Shown piece after piece: positions 45,389 through 54,106 of a DNA stretch of 64,000 nucleotides. A program made the translations under genes and the position numbers. This DNA comes from Bacillota bacterium. Lineage in GTDB: Bacteria > Bacillota > Clostridia > Oscillospirales > Ruminococcaceae. The notes beneath the pieces were generated by a model. That model ran no database searches. It was given only the letters and a program-made list of their open reading frames with translations, and was not told the origin of the DNA. The stretch spans positions 10,094 through 74,093 of the forward strand of contig JAEZKF010000027.1 of NCBI GenBank assembly GCA_023415575.1. Direction: 5' to 3'. The number at the start of each line of letters is the position of its first letter. Position 1 is the first letter of the stretch.

Positions 45389-46040
45389 TATTTCGAAGGA
45401 TTATGCGATTACCCTCTCTGCCTCTTTGGATAGCAATATGAGACCCGCCCACCGTTTTTCGCGCGGGTACCGCATCCGTAAAAAGGCCCTGATAAGCGGG
45501 ATGGAAGGCAGACAGCCGATATCACCGGCGATTTTGCGCAGAAGAATACTGGTTCCCCTTGTTGCAATCTTGATGATTATGGCAATCGCCATGAGCGTTC
45601 AGGCAATCCGCGGGCCAGTTGTTTCGTTTGTCCAGCGCGTCTATGAAGAGATGACCGATTTTATCTTAGGAGCAAGCGACAACACCGAGCCGAAGGCCGC
45701 AACCGCCTTAGACTTTACCCTTTCTTATGTTCCGGAGGGCTTTAAGCTGGTCAATACGGTTGACAATGCCGGCATGAAGATGGAGGTATATGAGGACAGA
45801 CTCGGCGGAGACTTCTCCTTCGCCATAATCAATCAGGCGGAGAAGTTCTCAATCGATACCGAAGGAGCGGTGGTAACCGAGACGACCCTGCAGGATAAGA
45901 AGACGGTAATCTCCCAAAAGGATACCTACATATTGATTACCGTATTTGACCTTGAGAATCAATCCATCTACAACTATTACGGAACCCTGAGTCTGGATGA
46001 GGCTGTAAAGGTCGTAGAAAACGCCATCATAACTAAATAA
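45357..46040 (+). CDS. Putative membrane-anchored anti-sigma factor (DUF4367-like)
   Basis: 227 residues. A cytoplasmic N-terminus of about 60 residues, one transmembrane helix (about 66-86, 'ILVPLVAILMIMAIAMSVQA'), and an extracytoplasmic domain with 'LDFTLSYVPEGFKLVNTVDN' and 'DTYILITVFDLENQSIYNYYG', typical of DUF4367-type domains found downstream of Clostridial ECF sigma genes. The TTG at 45357 lies nine bases after GGAGGAGG; the ATG at 45348 touches that site, so TTG is preferred. The overlap with the sigma gene supports the regulatory pairing. Confidence 0.8.
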   Translation: MEKTLRSAILDISKDYAITLSASLDSNMRPAHRFSRGYRIRKKALISGMEGRQPISPAILRRRILVPLVAILMIMAIAMSVQAIRGPVVSFVQRVYEEMTDFILGASDNTEPKAATALDFTLSYVPEGFKLVNTVDNAGMKMEVYEDRLGGDFSFAIINQAEKFSIDTEGAVVTETTLQDKKTVISQKDTYILITVFDLENQSIYNYYGTLSLDEAVKVVENAIITK

Positions 46041-46057
46041 GGTTGACAAATGACATG

Positions 46058-46097
46058 ATTGCCACCGGCCCCAAAAACCGGTGGCAATAAATTTTTC
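46058..46097 (+). terminator. Terminator of the sigma/anti-sigma operon
   Basis: Perfect 11-bp stem ATTGCCACCGG / CCGGTGGCAAT, nine-base loop, then AAATTTTTC. Confidence 0.85.
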
Positions 46098-46106
46098 TAA
46101 TATTTT

Positions 46107-46123
46107 TGTCACATAGTGTCACA
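46107..46123 (+). repeat. Direct repeat TGTCACA-TAG-TGTCACA
   Basis: Two exact TGTCACA heptamers at 10-base pitch, in the promoter region of the lipoprotein gene at 46272. The helical phasing suggests a regulator-binding site. Confidence 0.4.
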
Positions 46124-46271
46124 TTCGCGCCCTTTTATTCGTTATTAATAATTAGAGGCGGCTGTATCATAAACAAAGGCCCCCGAAACAGCAAATCCCC
46201 TTTCTAAATCGAAGAAGAAATGCAAAAAAGCACCCACATCAAACATTCCACACATATTGGAGGCATTTCTT

Positions 46272-46880
46272 TTGAAAAGACTAATTCTTTGTATTACACT
46301 AACCCTTACCTTACTTTTATCGGCTTGCGCGGCTGTCCCCCCACCGCAGACCGAGCAAATTCTCCACGATGCGGTGCAAAGCGACCAGTATCAGCTTTCG
46401 GTTCACATCCTTGACCAAAACTATGCGGTTATCCGCTTAACAGATACACAGCTAAAGGATGCATATGAGGTAGACCGCACCGATACACCGGATTCACAGG
46501 ATGAATACGGGTGGTATGTTCAGTTCGGTATTTATGAAATAAAGCTGCATCACCTAAAGATGTATCAGCAAGCCCCATACAAGCCCCAAATGATTCGCCT
46601 GCAGGATATGGAGTTAGAGCTTTACCAGAACACTTACAACCCAAAAGGAGAGTTTGTGTTTGGACACCTGCTTCCCGCAGAAAGCGTAAAGCTTGATGTG
46701 GACGGCACAGACCTTGTGTTTACGGTTAAGATTCCGGACGAGTATTATGAAATCGACCTGCGGACGCAGGGGGATATTGTTAGCCTGCAAACGATGGACT
46801 GTACAAGACCAAAGCCCTATCAAACCATAGCTGTAGACCCTGCAAAAGCGGTGGTGATAGATTCTCTGCAGGTTGAATGA
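46272..46880 (+). CDS. Small lipoprotein, function unknown
   Basis: 202 residues. Signal peptide 'LKRLILCITLTLTLLLSAC' with lipobox LLSAC, then a soluble domain with beta-strand character ('YQLSVHILDQNYAVIRLTD', 'GEFVFGHLLPAESVKLDVDG'). The start is TTG, with GGAGG eight bases upstream; an earlier in-frame TTG overlaps that site and is rejected. It lies between the sigma/anti-sigma terminator and another exported protein. No family recognised. Confidence 0.7.
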   Translation: MKRLILCITLTLTLLLSACAAVPPPQTEQILHDAVQSDQYQLSVHILDQNYAVIRLTDTQLKDAYEVDRTDTPDSQDEYGWYVQFGIYEIKLHHLKMYQQAPYKPQMIRLQDMELELYQNTYNPKGEFVFGHLLPAESVKLDVDGTDLVFTVKIPDEYYEIDLRTQGDIVSLQTMDCTRPKPYQTIAVDPAKAVVIDSLQVE

Positions 46881-46989
46881 ACTATATTAAGGACTAAGAA
46901 CATTAAAAACTCTATAAGCAAACAGCCGAAATCAGATACAAGCGGCAGTAAAGCCGTTTGGTATATCCAATCAAAGGAGGACGTTAATC

Positions 46990-47415
46990 ATGAAAGCAGT
47001 AATGAAAAAAGCCCTCATTCTTGTTGCATGCCTTTGTCTTTTGACTGTTTGGGTGTCTGCACAAGCCCCGGCACTTGTAACCGAGCCGTTGGACAGTATC
47101 ATCACTCCTATGAACACCCATATCGGCACCACCTCAACCTATCTTGATGTGTCCGGCAAAACGGCAACCCTGTCCGCTAGTATGAGAGCGGTATCCTCTG
47201 TAACCAAATGTGAGATTTCCGCTACACTTCAGCGTTTGCAGAACGGTACCTGGGTAAACGTTAAGACCTTCACGGCGTCCGACAACACCTACTACACCGC
47301 GCTTAGCGAGACCTATACCGTTACAAGCGGCTATTCCTATCGTCTGGCTACAACCTTTAAGGCCTATGTGAACGGCTCTTTGGTTGAAAGCTTCACAAAA
47401 TACGCTTATTCTTAA
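46990..47415 (+). CDS. Secreted small beta-rich protein (DUF6147-like)
   Basis: 141 residues. A signal peptide (about 1-25, ending near VSAQA) precedes a beta-rich Thr/Ser/Tyr domain: 'ATLSASMRAVSSVTKCEISATLQRLQNGTW' in part, then 'ETYTVTSGYSYRLATTFKAYVNGSLVESFTK'. The pattern of alternating strands resembles a family of small secreted Firmicute proteins I recall as DUF6147. AAAGGAGG precedes the ATG at ideal spacing. Possibly co-transcribed with the lipoprotein upstream. Function unknown. Confidence 0.7.
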   Translation: MKAVMKKALILVACLCLLTVWVSAQAPALVTEPLDSIITPMNTHIGTTSTYLDVSGKTATLSASMRAVSSVTKCEISATLQRLQNGTWVNVKTFTASDNTYYTALSETYTVTSGYSYRLATTFKAYVNGSLVESFTKYAYS

Positions 47416-47481
47416 CAGACAATACCTCGCGTCATACCGCGATTTCAATGGGCATACCTCATTTTGATGCTCTGCTATCAA

Positions 47482-47535
47482 CACCCAAAAAGGGCGTAGG
47501 CGAAAGCTTACGCCCTTTTTGGGTGCTCTTTTATC
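47482..47535 (+). terminator. Strong terminator of the secreted protein gene
   Basis: 17-bp perfect stem CACCCAAAAAGGGCGTA / TACGCCCTTTTTGGGTG with a GCGAAAGC-type loop, followed by CTCTTTTATCC. Confidence 0.9.
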
Positions 47536-47770
47536 CTCATTGGGATTACTTAAGCCGAGTAAAATGCTGCTATGAGTCACAAAAGGCATATTCGTTTCGT
47601 TGTATTGTATGGATGCATAAATTGTAAATTTACAGTGAAGCAGGGATGTCATTTGCTGCGCGGCGACCAATTGATTATCAGAGTAGATTTGTATACGCAC
47701 TCCCCGACAATCTGTTTAATACCATTATTCACTCTGTTGCCTATGAGCTAGCCTGCCTTTTTGAAATATA

Positions 47771-47801
47771 CCGCCCCGCCTGATTACATCAAGCGGGGCG
47801 G
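47771..47801 (-). terminator. Probable terminator of the wbp-like operon
   Basis: 9-bp GC-rich stem CCGCCCCGC / GCGGGGCGG, 13-base loop; on the minus strand it is followed by TATATTTC, a poor U-run. It lies just past the last gene of the operon. Confidence 0.5.
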
Positions 47802-47812
47802 CTTTGTTATTC

Positions 47813-48949
47813 TCACTGCAGCGGAATATTCTCCATTCTTACCGTGGGCTTGGGTGTAAACCGTCCGACGAAATCCACACTTGCACATTCCTTGAGCGGC
47901 AGCTTGACGGGCTCTCCCCGCGCTGCGGAAAGGTAGATGGCAAGCACCAGCTCCAGTGCCCTGCGCCCTGCCTCGCCGTCTATGGCGGGTGGGGTGCGGG
48001 TCTTGATGGCGCGCAAAACGTCCGCGTACAGGGGCGTGTGACCAAAGCCGTAGACGTTGGGCGGGTCCTCGTGAAAAAGGGCGCAAACCTCCTCCTCCCT
48101 GTCCTTGCCGTCGGCAAACTTCCACACCTCGATGCGGTTGACCGACTTGCCCCCCGCCTTGACCGTCCCGCTCTCGCCAAAGAGGTACAAAGTCTCCTCT
48201 AAGTTACTCGGGAACACGGCGGTTGTGCCCTCAATGACACCCAACGCGCCGTTTGCAAACCGCACCAGCGCAAGGCCGACATCCTCCGCCTCGATGTAGG
48301 GGTGCACAAGGTTGTCGGTGTAGGCGAATACCTCGGCTACGTCGTCGCCCATCATCCACCTTAGTAGGTCAATATTGTGGATGCATTGGTTCATGAGAGC
48401 GCCGCCGTCTAATGCCCACCTGCCCCGCCATGGGGCCTGCTCATAGTAATCCTCCCCGCGGTGCCAGCGGATGTGGGCCGTGCCGTACAGCATACGCGTA
48501 AATCTGCCGTCCTCCACTGCGCGGCGAATCTTTGCAATCGACTTGTTAAACCGGTTTTGGTGGCAGACCGAAAGCACCACACCGCGCTTGCGGGCGCGCG
48601 CAATCATCTCGTCCGCATCCGAAAGCGAAAGGGCCATCGGCTTTTCCACAATCACATGACACCCTGCCCCGATGCAGTCAAGGGCGATGCGGGCATGGCT
48701 GCCGCTTTCGGTGGCGATTGCGCACAGATCCGGCTCTATCTCAGCAAGCATCGTCTTGTGGTCGGTGTAAACGGGAATCTCGCCGAGGGAAAACTTTGCA
48801 ATCAGCGCATGGCAAAGGGATGGGTCTAAATCGCACAGGGCAGCAATGCTAAGGCCGTTTTCGATTGCCGCGGCAATATGGTTGGGTGAAATGCGTCCAC
48901 ACCCAATCAAGGCATACCGAACCTGCCTAGAGGAGTTCGATGTTGTCAC
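47813..48949 (-). CDS. Gfo/Idh/MocA oxidoreductase, WbpB-like
   Basis: 378 residues. N-terminal NAD Rossmann 'RYALIGCGRISPNHIAA', the family lysine in 'HVIVEKPMALS', and the C-terminal 'GGALMNQCIHNIDLLRWMMG' with the catalytic His-Asn. Given its three neighbours it is probably the 3-dehydrogenase that oxidises UDP-GlcNAc-uronate at C3 (WbpB/WlbA type). Start is GTG with AAAGAGGTG upstream, overlapping the WbpA-like gene by 23 bases. Alternative substrates are possible if separated from context. Confidence 0.88.
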   Translation of the reverse strand: MTTSNSSRQVRYALIGCGRISPNHIAAAIENGLSIAALCDLDPSLCHALIAKFSLGEIPVYTDHKTMLAEIEPDLCAIATESGSHARIALDCIGAGCHVIVEKPMALSLSDADEMIARARKRGVVLSVCHQNRFNKSIAKIRRAVEDGRFTRMLYGTAHIRWHRGEDYYEQAPWRGRWALDGGALMNQCIHNIDLLRWMMGDDVAEVFAYTDNLVHPYIEAEDVGLALVRFANGALGVIEGTTAVFPSNLEETLYLFGESGTVKAGGKSVNRIEVWKFADGKDREEEVCALFHEDPPNVYGFGHTPLYADVLRAIKTRTPPAIDGEAGRRALELVLAIYLSAARGEPVKLPLKECASVDFVGRFTPKPTVRMENIPLQ

Positions 48950-50252
48950 GCGGGAACACCTCTTTCATCGCGTTTTTGGTGTCGAATACCATATTTGCCT
49001 GCTTAGCAACCATCACATAGTCTACGTTGGTGTGGGAGGTGGTCACAATCACAAGGTCGGCCTTTGCCACCGCAGATGCCGACAGGTGCTTAAGCCCCTT
49101 TTTGGTCTTGCCCTTATAGCGGTACTCGGGCACATAGGGGTCATAATAGGTCACCACGGCCCCGCTTTGCTCTAACAGTTCAATCACGCGCAGGGCGGGG
49201 CTTTCGCGGTAATCGTCGATGTTCTGCTTATAGGCAACGCCGAGCACGAGGATCTCCGAGCCGTTGAGGGCCTTCTTTTGGCGGCTGAGTATCTCGGATG
49301 CCCGCTGGACGCAGTAGGCGGGCATTCTGTCGTTAATCATACCCGACGCCTCAATCATCGAGGTGTGAAAACCGTATTCGCGCGCCTTCCACGCAAGATA
49401 GTAGGGGTCAAGCGGGATACAGTGGCCGCCCAGACCCGGGCCGGGGTAAAAGGCCTGAAAGCCGTAGGGCTTTGTTTTGGCGGCATCGATGACCTCCCAG
49501 ATGTTGATGTTCATAACATGGCACAGCATGGCAAGCTCGTTGACAAGCCCAATGTTGATGTTGCGGTAGGTGTTTTCAAGTATCTTCTCCATCTCGGCAA
49601 CTTTAGGGCTTGAGACAACCAGCACATCACTGTCGAGCACCTCGCGGTACATCTGCGAGATGCAGGCGGCGGCATCCTCTCCGATTGCCCCCACCACCTT
49701 GGGGGTATTCTTGGTCTTGTATATGAGGTTGCCGGGGTCTACCCGCTCGGGGGAAAAGGCAAGGTAGAAGTCCTTGCCGCACTTAAGCCCCGAATACTCC
49801 TCAAGAATCGGCATTATAAGCTCCTCGGTTGTGCCGGGATAGGTGGTGCTTTCGAGCACAACCATCATGCCCTTTTGCAGGTACTTTGCAACCGAGATGG
49901 CGCTTGATTTGACGTAGCTGATGTCCGGCTGCTGGTGTTCATCCAACGGTGTTGGCACACAGATGGCGACAAACTGCACCTTCTCTACAAATGAAAAATC
50001 GTTGGTGGCGGCGAGCATCTGGTTATCCACAAGCTCCTTTAAATCATCCCCCGCAACATCTCCGATGTAGTTTTCTCCCTTGTTTACGAGCTTGACCTTC
50101 TCGGGCTGAACATCAAACCCGATGGTGCGAAAGCCCGCCTTTGCCTTTTCTACGGCAAGCGGCAGGCCGACATAGCCAAGCCCCACGACGCCCACCATGA
50201 TTTTGCGCTGCTTTATCCGCTCGATTAACTCCTCGCATTGCTTGCTTATCAT
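48927..50252 (-). CDS. UDP-N-acetylglucosamine 6-dehydrogenase-like nucleotide-sugar dehydrogenase (WbpA-like)
   Basis: Oxidises the C6 hydroxyl of a UDP-HexNAc to a carboxylate in two NAD steps. 441 residues. 'MVGVVGLGYVGLPLAVEKAK' is the NAD site; 'FSPERVDPG', the thiohemiacetal cysteine in 'GLGGHCIPLDPYYLAWKA', and 'VLGVAYKQNIDDYRESPA' follow. The ATG at 50252 has GGAGG seven bases upstream; an ATG two codons earlier touches the site. Third of four genes in the operon. Confidence 0.93.
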   Translation of the reverse strand: MISKQCEELIERIKQRKIMVGVVGLGYVGLPLAVEKAKAGFRTIGFDVQPEKVKLVNKGENYIGDVAGDDLKELVDNQMLAATNDFSFVEKVQFVAICVPTPLDEHQQPDISYVKSSAISVAKYLQKGMMVVLESTTYPGTTEELIMPILEEYSGLKCGKDFYLAFSPERVDPGNLIYKTKNTPKVVGAIGEDAAACISQMYREVLDSDVLVVSSPKVAEMEKILENTYRNINIGLVNELAMLCHVMNINIWEVIDAAKTKPYGFQAFYPGPGLGGHCIPLDPYYLAWKAREYGFHTSMIEASGMINDRMPAYCVQRASEILSRQKKALNGSEILVLGVAYKQNIDDYRESPALRVIELLEQSGAVVTYYDPYVPEYRYKGKTKKGLKHLSASAVAKADLVIVTTSHTNVDYVMVAKQANMVFDTKNAMKEVFPRDNIELL

Positions 50253-50281
50253 GCCCATTCCTCCGCTTTTATCCTCTATGG

Positions 50282-50914
50282 CTATCGTTTGCTCGGCCGC
50301 CTTCTTACTAAGGCTACCTTTCTTGCCTGCTCGGTTGTTTTACTGTGTGTCTCTGAAACCATCTCGTTTTCCATGCGAAAGTGTTTGCCGCACAAAGCGC
50401 AGTGGGCACTATCGTGCTCAAAGTCAAGTCTTCCGCCGCAGGCGCAGACATAGCCTGTCTGTCGGGCGGGATTACCCATCACAACGGCGTAATCGGGCAC
50501 ATCCTTGGTAACGACAGCCCCTGCCCCGACAAGCGCATACCGGCCGATGGTCACGCCGCACAGGATGGTGGCGTTTGCCCCGATGCTTGCCCCGGTGCGC
50601 ACAAGGGTTTTGCGAAACTCCTCCTTGCGCTCGATAAAGGCGCGCGGGTTGATAACGTTGGTAAATACGCAGGATGGCCCTAGGAACACACCGTCCTCAC
50701 ACTCCACACCCGTGTAGATGGAGACGTTGTTCTGCACCTTGACCCCATGCCCGAGGATGGCCCCGGGTGCTACCACGACGTTTTGCCCGATGCGGCAGTT
50801 CTCGCCGATGATGGCCCCCTTCATGATGTGGCAGAAGTGCCAGATCACCGTATCGCGGCCGATGGTGCAGGGTGTTTCGATATAGCTTGATTCATGTGCA
50901 TAATATTCGCTCAC
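50282..50914 (-). CDS. Left-handed beta-helix N-acetyltransferase (WbpD-like)
   Basis: 210 residues. About 150 residues of hexapeptide repeats ('[20 protein letters not shown]', '[20 protein letters not shown]', '[20 protein letters not shown]') followed by a C-terminal zinc-ribbon-like tail, '[12 protein letters not shown]' and 'CALCGKHF'. This matches WbpD/WlbB enzymes that acetylate the 3-amino group of UDP-GlcNAc3NA. Start is GTG, eight bases after AAAGGAG and overlapping the preceding stop as GTGA. Confidence 0.92.
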   Translation of the reverse strand: MSEYYAHESSYIETPCTIGRDTVIWHFCHIMKGAIIGENCRIGQNVVVAPGAILGHGVKVQNNVSIYTGVECEDGVFLGPSCVFTNVINPRAFIERKEEFRKTLVRTGASIGANATILCGVTIGRYALVGAGAVVTKDVPDYAVVMGNPARQTGYVCACGGRLDFEHDSAHCALCGKHFRMENEMVSETHSKTTEQARKVALVRRRPSKR

Positions 50915-52125
50915 CGGTAAAACTCCTTTATGTTGTCCGCGACGTACCAGCGTTCAAGCTCGGTCATCTGCGCAAACAATGGGATTGCTACCGCACTGCG
51001 GCTTAATTCCTCCGCTACCGGGAAATCCCCCTGCCGGTAGCCGAGAGACCGAAAGGCCGGCTGCAGATGCAGCGGTACAGGATAGTATACCGCAGTTAAA
51101 ATCCCCTTATCCGCTAAAAAGGCACGCAGCTTGTCTCTATCTTTTGCGCGTAAAACAAACATATGCCATGCGTGGGCGTTGGGGTTATCCGCCTTGGGCA
51201 GGGTGATGCCGTCTATCCCGGCAAGGGCTTGCGTATAGAACTTTGCAATTTCCCGCCTGCGCTGCAAAAAGCTGTCTAGGTGCCTTAGCTTTACGCGCAA
51301 GATGGTCGCCTGAACCTCATCAAGCCGCGAGTTATATCCAATCAGATGGTTGTGGTACTTGCTTAAAGCCGTTTCCTGGGTTACCTCGGTCAAGGGCGCC
51401 CCGTCTTCTTCACGGCAGGATGTGCCTGTGTGCTTGTGGTTTTCCACCCATTTTGCGGCCAGCCTGCCCGCCTCTCCCCCGCCGTGGGCGCGAAGTCCCC
51501 GCGCGATGTCGGCAACGCAGTCGTAATCAGTCACTATGATGCCGCCGTCGCCCGCACAGGCAAGGTTTTTTGTGGGGAAAAAGGAAAAACACGCAGCATC
51601 CGAAAGACTGCCCGCCATCCGCCCCTTATACCATGCCCCCGCCGCCTGACAGGCATCCTCGATGACATACAGGCCCCTGCGTTTTGCGAAGATGTTGATT
51701 TCGTCCATATCCGCGCACTGGCCAAAGATGTGCACCGCAAGAATTGCCTTGGTGCGGTCTGTCACATGGTCTGCAAGCTTACTCGGGTCGATATTGTAGG
51801 TGTCCGGCTTTACATCACAAAAGACCGGCACGGCACCAACCGCTGCAATCGCCTCGGCTGTGGCAAAGAAGGTATATGGAGTGGTGATGACCTCATCCCC
51901 CGGGCCGATGCACAGGCTGCGCAGGGCAATGCACAAGGCGTCGGTGCCGTTTGCCACCCCCACCGCATGCGAAACACCGACATAGTCCGCAAAGGCGCGC
52001 TCAAACTCCCGCACGTTCTCGCCGAGGATGTACTTACCCGAAGCAAGCGTCTCGCACACGGCGCGCTCACACTCTTCGCACACCTCGGCATACTCCCGCA
52101 CGGGCGATACAAGCTCTATGGGCAT
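50911..52125 (-). CDS. DegT/DnrJ/EryC1/StrS aminotransferase (WbpE-like)
   Basis: PLP aminotransferase that puts an amino group on a keto-sugar nucleotide, here probably C3. 404 residues. '[37 protein letters not shown]' in part, '[19 protein letters not shown]', and the Schiff-base lysine in '[16 protein letters not shown]' are canonical. The ATG at 52125 has AAAGGAGT upstream; a longer frame of 75 codons has no similarity. First gene of the four-gene operon. Confidence 0.94.
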   Translation of the reverse strand: MPIELVSPVREYAEVCEECERAVCETLASGKYILGENVREFERAFADYVGVSHAVGVANGTDALCIALRSLCIGPGDEVITTPYTFFATAEAIAAVGAVPVFCDVKPDTYNIDPSKLADHVTDRTKAILAVHIFGQCADMDEINIFAKRRGLYVIEDACQAAGAWYKGRMAGSLSDAACFSFFPTKNLACAGDGGIIVTDYDCVADIARGLRAHGGGEAGRLAAKWVENHKHTGTSCREEDGAPLTEVTQETALSKYHNHLIGYNSRLDEVQATILRVKLRHLDSFLQRRREIAKFYTQALAGIDGITLPKADNPNAHAWHMFVLRAKDRDKLRAFLADKGILTAVYYPVPLHLQPAFRSLGYRQGDFPVAEELSRSAVAIPLFAQMTELERWYVADNIKEFYR

Positions 52126-52345
52126 GGCACGACTCCTTTCGTCATCCGGCGCCGCAACCGGCACCGAGAAAAAATAAGGTATACCAATATCTTTAAGTAA
52201 ACCGCGCCAAAATATGCAGAGCCCATGGTAATTTCCCAAGGGAAAATCCCACGGAAAGCTCACGGATTTTCGGCATAAAAAAGGCCGCCCTGTGGGGGCA
52301 ACTGGACTTCCATTAAAAAGATAAACCGAACAACCATTTTTCATA

Positions 52346-52376
52346 AACAAAAAGGAGCCACACCGTGGCTCCTTTT
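52346..52376. terminator. Terminator of the HEPN/MNT unit
   Basis: 12-bp perfect stem AAAAGGAGCCAC / GTGGCTCCTTTT with a three-base loop; T residues follow on the minus strand (TTGTTTATG), so it ends the HEPN gene, and it could also work on the plus strand. Confidence 0.8.
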
Positions 52377-52401
52377 ATGTATGTCTATTTCGCTTTTGCG
52401 T

Positions 52402-52875
52402 TCAGGCTTCGCTTTCAAGCATGCTCACAAAGTCAAGCGGCTCGTTATCGTCTGCGTTTTCCTCCTCTTCCTCCACCTGCTGGCAGATGAAGTCGTACAT
52501 CTCGCGGGCGGTCTTGCAGATAAACTCGATGCGCTCGCGGGAGATGGTAAACGGGACGTCGGTCGGGTACCGCGTTTCAATGTAGTACCGGTTAAGGGTT
52601 GCACTCTCATCCAGCCACTGCTCAAACGCGCGGTCGTACCTTAACGCCTGACGGCACAGCCAGGTTAAGTTGTGGCCGTCCACCAGCCGGTCGGATGCCA
52701 CCAGCAAAAAGGACTTGAGCGCCTTTTCTATCGTCTGCTGACAGTGAAAGGCGCACATGTTGTAGCAGTCGGCATGCTCAAGCAGAATCTCTGCTGCGTG
52801 CATATCCTCCCCCGCCTTTTGCAGCCAATCGAGATACCGTCGGCTGTCTCCTGTTCGGGTTCGCCGTCTGCTCAT
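52402..52875 (-). CDS. HEPN domain protein
   Basis: 157 residues, all-helical HEPN domain: 'YLDWLQKAGEDMHAAEILLEHADCYNMCAFHCQQTIEKALKSFL' in part, with the conserved R-x4-H in 'DRLVDGHNL' (about residues 63-68), then 'YIETRYPTDVPF'. HEPN proteins are often ribonucleases paired with MNT nucleotidyltransferase antitoxins. The tail is acidic (EEEEENADDNE). Overlaps the upstream MNT-like gene by ATGA. Confidence 0.88.
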   Translation of the reverse strand: MSRRRTRTGDSRRYLDWLQKAGEDMHAAEILLEHADCYNMCAFHCQQTIEKALKSFLLVASDRLVDGHNLTWLCRQALRYDRAFEQWLDESATLNRYYIETRYPTDVPFTISRERIEFICKTAREMYDFICQQVEEEEENADDNEPLDFVSMLESEA

Positions 52876-53177
52876 AGCACCACAACCCCCGTTTCGTTTA
52901 TGATGCTTGCAAACGAATGGGGGGTATTCACAAGTTCATTCCACTCTGCAGGGGTATAGATGACCACATCAAAGGGGACTTCCGAATCGATGCCGAGGTA
53001 GATGCGCTTTTCCACCTTGCTTTTGTCGTCGGTGTCCACCACTACGCACAGCTTAAAGCTTATCAGCTTACCCGCAATGCCCTTCTTCTGGTTAAACAGA
53101 ATGATGTGCTCGGGGTTTACACCGGCCTCAATCTCACTTGCCACACGGCGTATGCTTTCAAAAAGCTCCTGCTCCAT
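52872..53177 (-). CDS. MNT-type nucleotidyltransferase-like protein with degenerate active site
   Basis: 101 residues. The fold and end of an MNT domain are visible ('NPEHIILFNQKKG', 'VPFDVVIYTPAEWNELV', 'INETGVVVL'), but the catalytic GSRARG is NQKKG and the SDIDL-type Asp pair is SFKLC. It is therefore unlikely to transfer nucleotides. GGAGGGG precedes the ATG. Together with the HEPN gene it looks like a toxin-antitoxin module in which the MNT partner may act by binding alone. Confidence 0.8.
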   Translation of the reverse strand: MEQELFESIRRVASEIEAGVNPEHIILFNQKKGIAGKLISFKLCVVVDTDDKSKVEKRIYLGIDSEVPFDVVIYTPAEWNELVNTPHSFASIINETGVVVL

Positions 53178-53258
53178 CCCAAAGCCCCTCCGTCTTGTTA
53201 AGCCGACGGGATTTTCTCCGTCTGCATTGTGCCTTGCTGCGTAGACACTATATAGTAT

Positions 53259-53837
53259 TTACTTAGATGCGACCTTTTTAACCGCGGGAATCACTGCAAG
53301 GGCAAGTGCGCCGCCAATTAAAGCTGTAACAAACTGCGGGTAAGAGAACATCATCGAAAGCTTCTCGGCAACCTGAGGCTTGATTTCAGGCACCAAGGTA
53401 AGCAGGGCGGGCACGCTCAGCCACAGGAAAACGCATTTTGCTGCAGCACCCACTACAATACCTGCAATGCCCAGCACCCCATAGGGCTTTTGGTCCTTCT
53501 TTGCGGCAAGGCTGAAAAAGACCCATGTCACAAGCACGATAACCACGTTGCCAAGTGCGACTGCCGGGGTAATGATGGTCTGACCCTGAATGCCCAAAAC
53601 AAGCGCAAGCACGGCGGAAAGTACGCCGACGGCAACACCGCTCCAAAGGCCGACTACGGCGGCGGTCAGAATCAGAATCATATTAACAAGCGAGCCGGTG
53701 ATAAGCTGGGTAATGCTCATGGGGCCAAGTATAACCGCCCCTGCGGGGATGAGCTTACTGCCGATAAACTGTGCAACCACAAGCAGCGCCAGCATCAAAC
53801 CGGTGCGCGCAATCCAAAGCGTTGATTTGTTCTTCAT
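53259..53837 (-). CDS. ECF transporter S component
   Basis: 192 residues, six hydrophobic segments; substrate-capturing subunit of an energy-coupling-factor vitamin transporter. The N-terminal 'WIARTGLMLALLVVAQFIG' carries the A-R-x-G/A pattern that S components use to dock on EcfT; 'VAVGVLSAVLALVLGIQGQT' is typical. The ligand is not evident. AAGGAG lies eight bases before the ATG at 53837. The EcfA/EcfT genes are not in the window. Promoter at 53989-54017. Confidence 0.85.
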   Translation of the reverse strand: MKNKSTLWIARTGLMLALLVVAQFIGSKLIPAGAVILGPMSITQLITGSLVNMILILTAAVVGLWSGVAVGVLSAVLALVLGIQGQTIITPAVALGNVVIVLVTWVFFSLAAKKDQKPYGVLGIAGIVVGAAAKCVFLWLSVPALLTLVPEIKPQVAEKLSMMFSYPQFVTALIGGALALAVIPAVKKVASK

Positions 53838-53988
53838 AATCATTTCTCCTTCTTTTGTCTGGGACGCATCTGCCAAAGATGTCCCGGTGAAAATTTGCAG
53901 CGGCTTACCATATATACATCATCTCGCTGCACTAAATGTGTACGCCGCTATGCGGCCTGCGAGAACCGTATATCGCTCTTCGGCTTTA

Positions 53989-54017
53989 ATCATAGTTCCT
54001 TATATACCTGATGTCAA
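53989..54017 (-). promoter_or_regulatory. Sigma-A promoter of the ECF S component gene
   Basis: Minus strand: TTGACA, 17 bases, TATGAT. The leader to the ATG is about 145 bases and contains short hairpins (GCCGC-ATA-GCGGC); no known riboswitch consensus was recognised. Confidence 0.75.
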
Positions 54018-54044
54018 GTTACTTAATCACAAAGCGTACAGCAA

Positions 54045-54073
54045 TTGACAATGCTATCCTGCCGGAGTATAAT
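54045..54073 (+). promoter_or_regulatory. Consensus sigma-A promoter of the ABC-2 exporter leader
   Basis: TTGACA, 17 bases, TATAAT: a perfect consensus, divergent from the ECF promoter. Predicted start near 54080, 338 bases before the first exporter gene. Confidence 0.88.
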
Positions 54074-54106
54074 ATGGCTAAATTTAAGTGAAAGGTGGTG
54101 AGAGGT

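Larger units (their letters stand above)
47416..47812. other. Convergent intergenic region
   Basis: 397 bases between convergent genes. Apart from the two hairpins listed (47482-47535, 47771-47801) I see no gene or known RNA. Confidence 0.5.

Noticed and set aside
53838..53988. Vitamin riboswitch in the leader of the ECF S component
   Set aside because: I compared it by eye with THF, TPP, cobalamin and preQ1 consensus elements and found none; only short hairpins are visible. A covariance-model search would be decisive.
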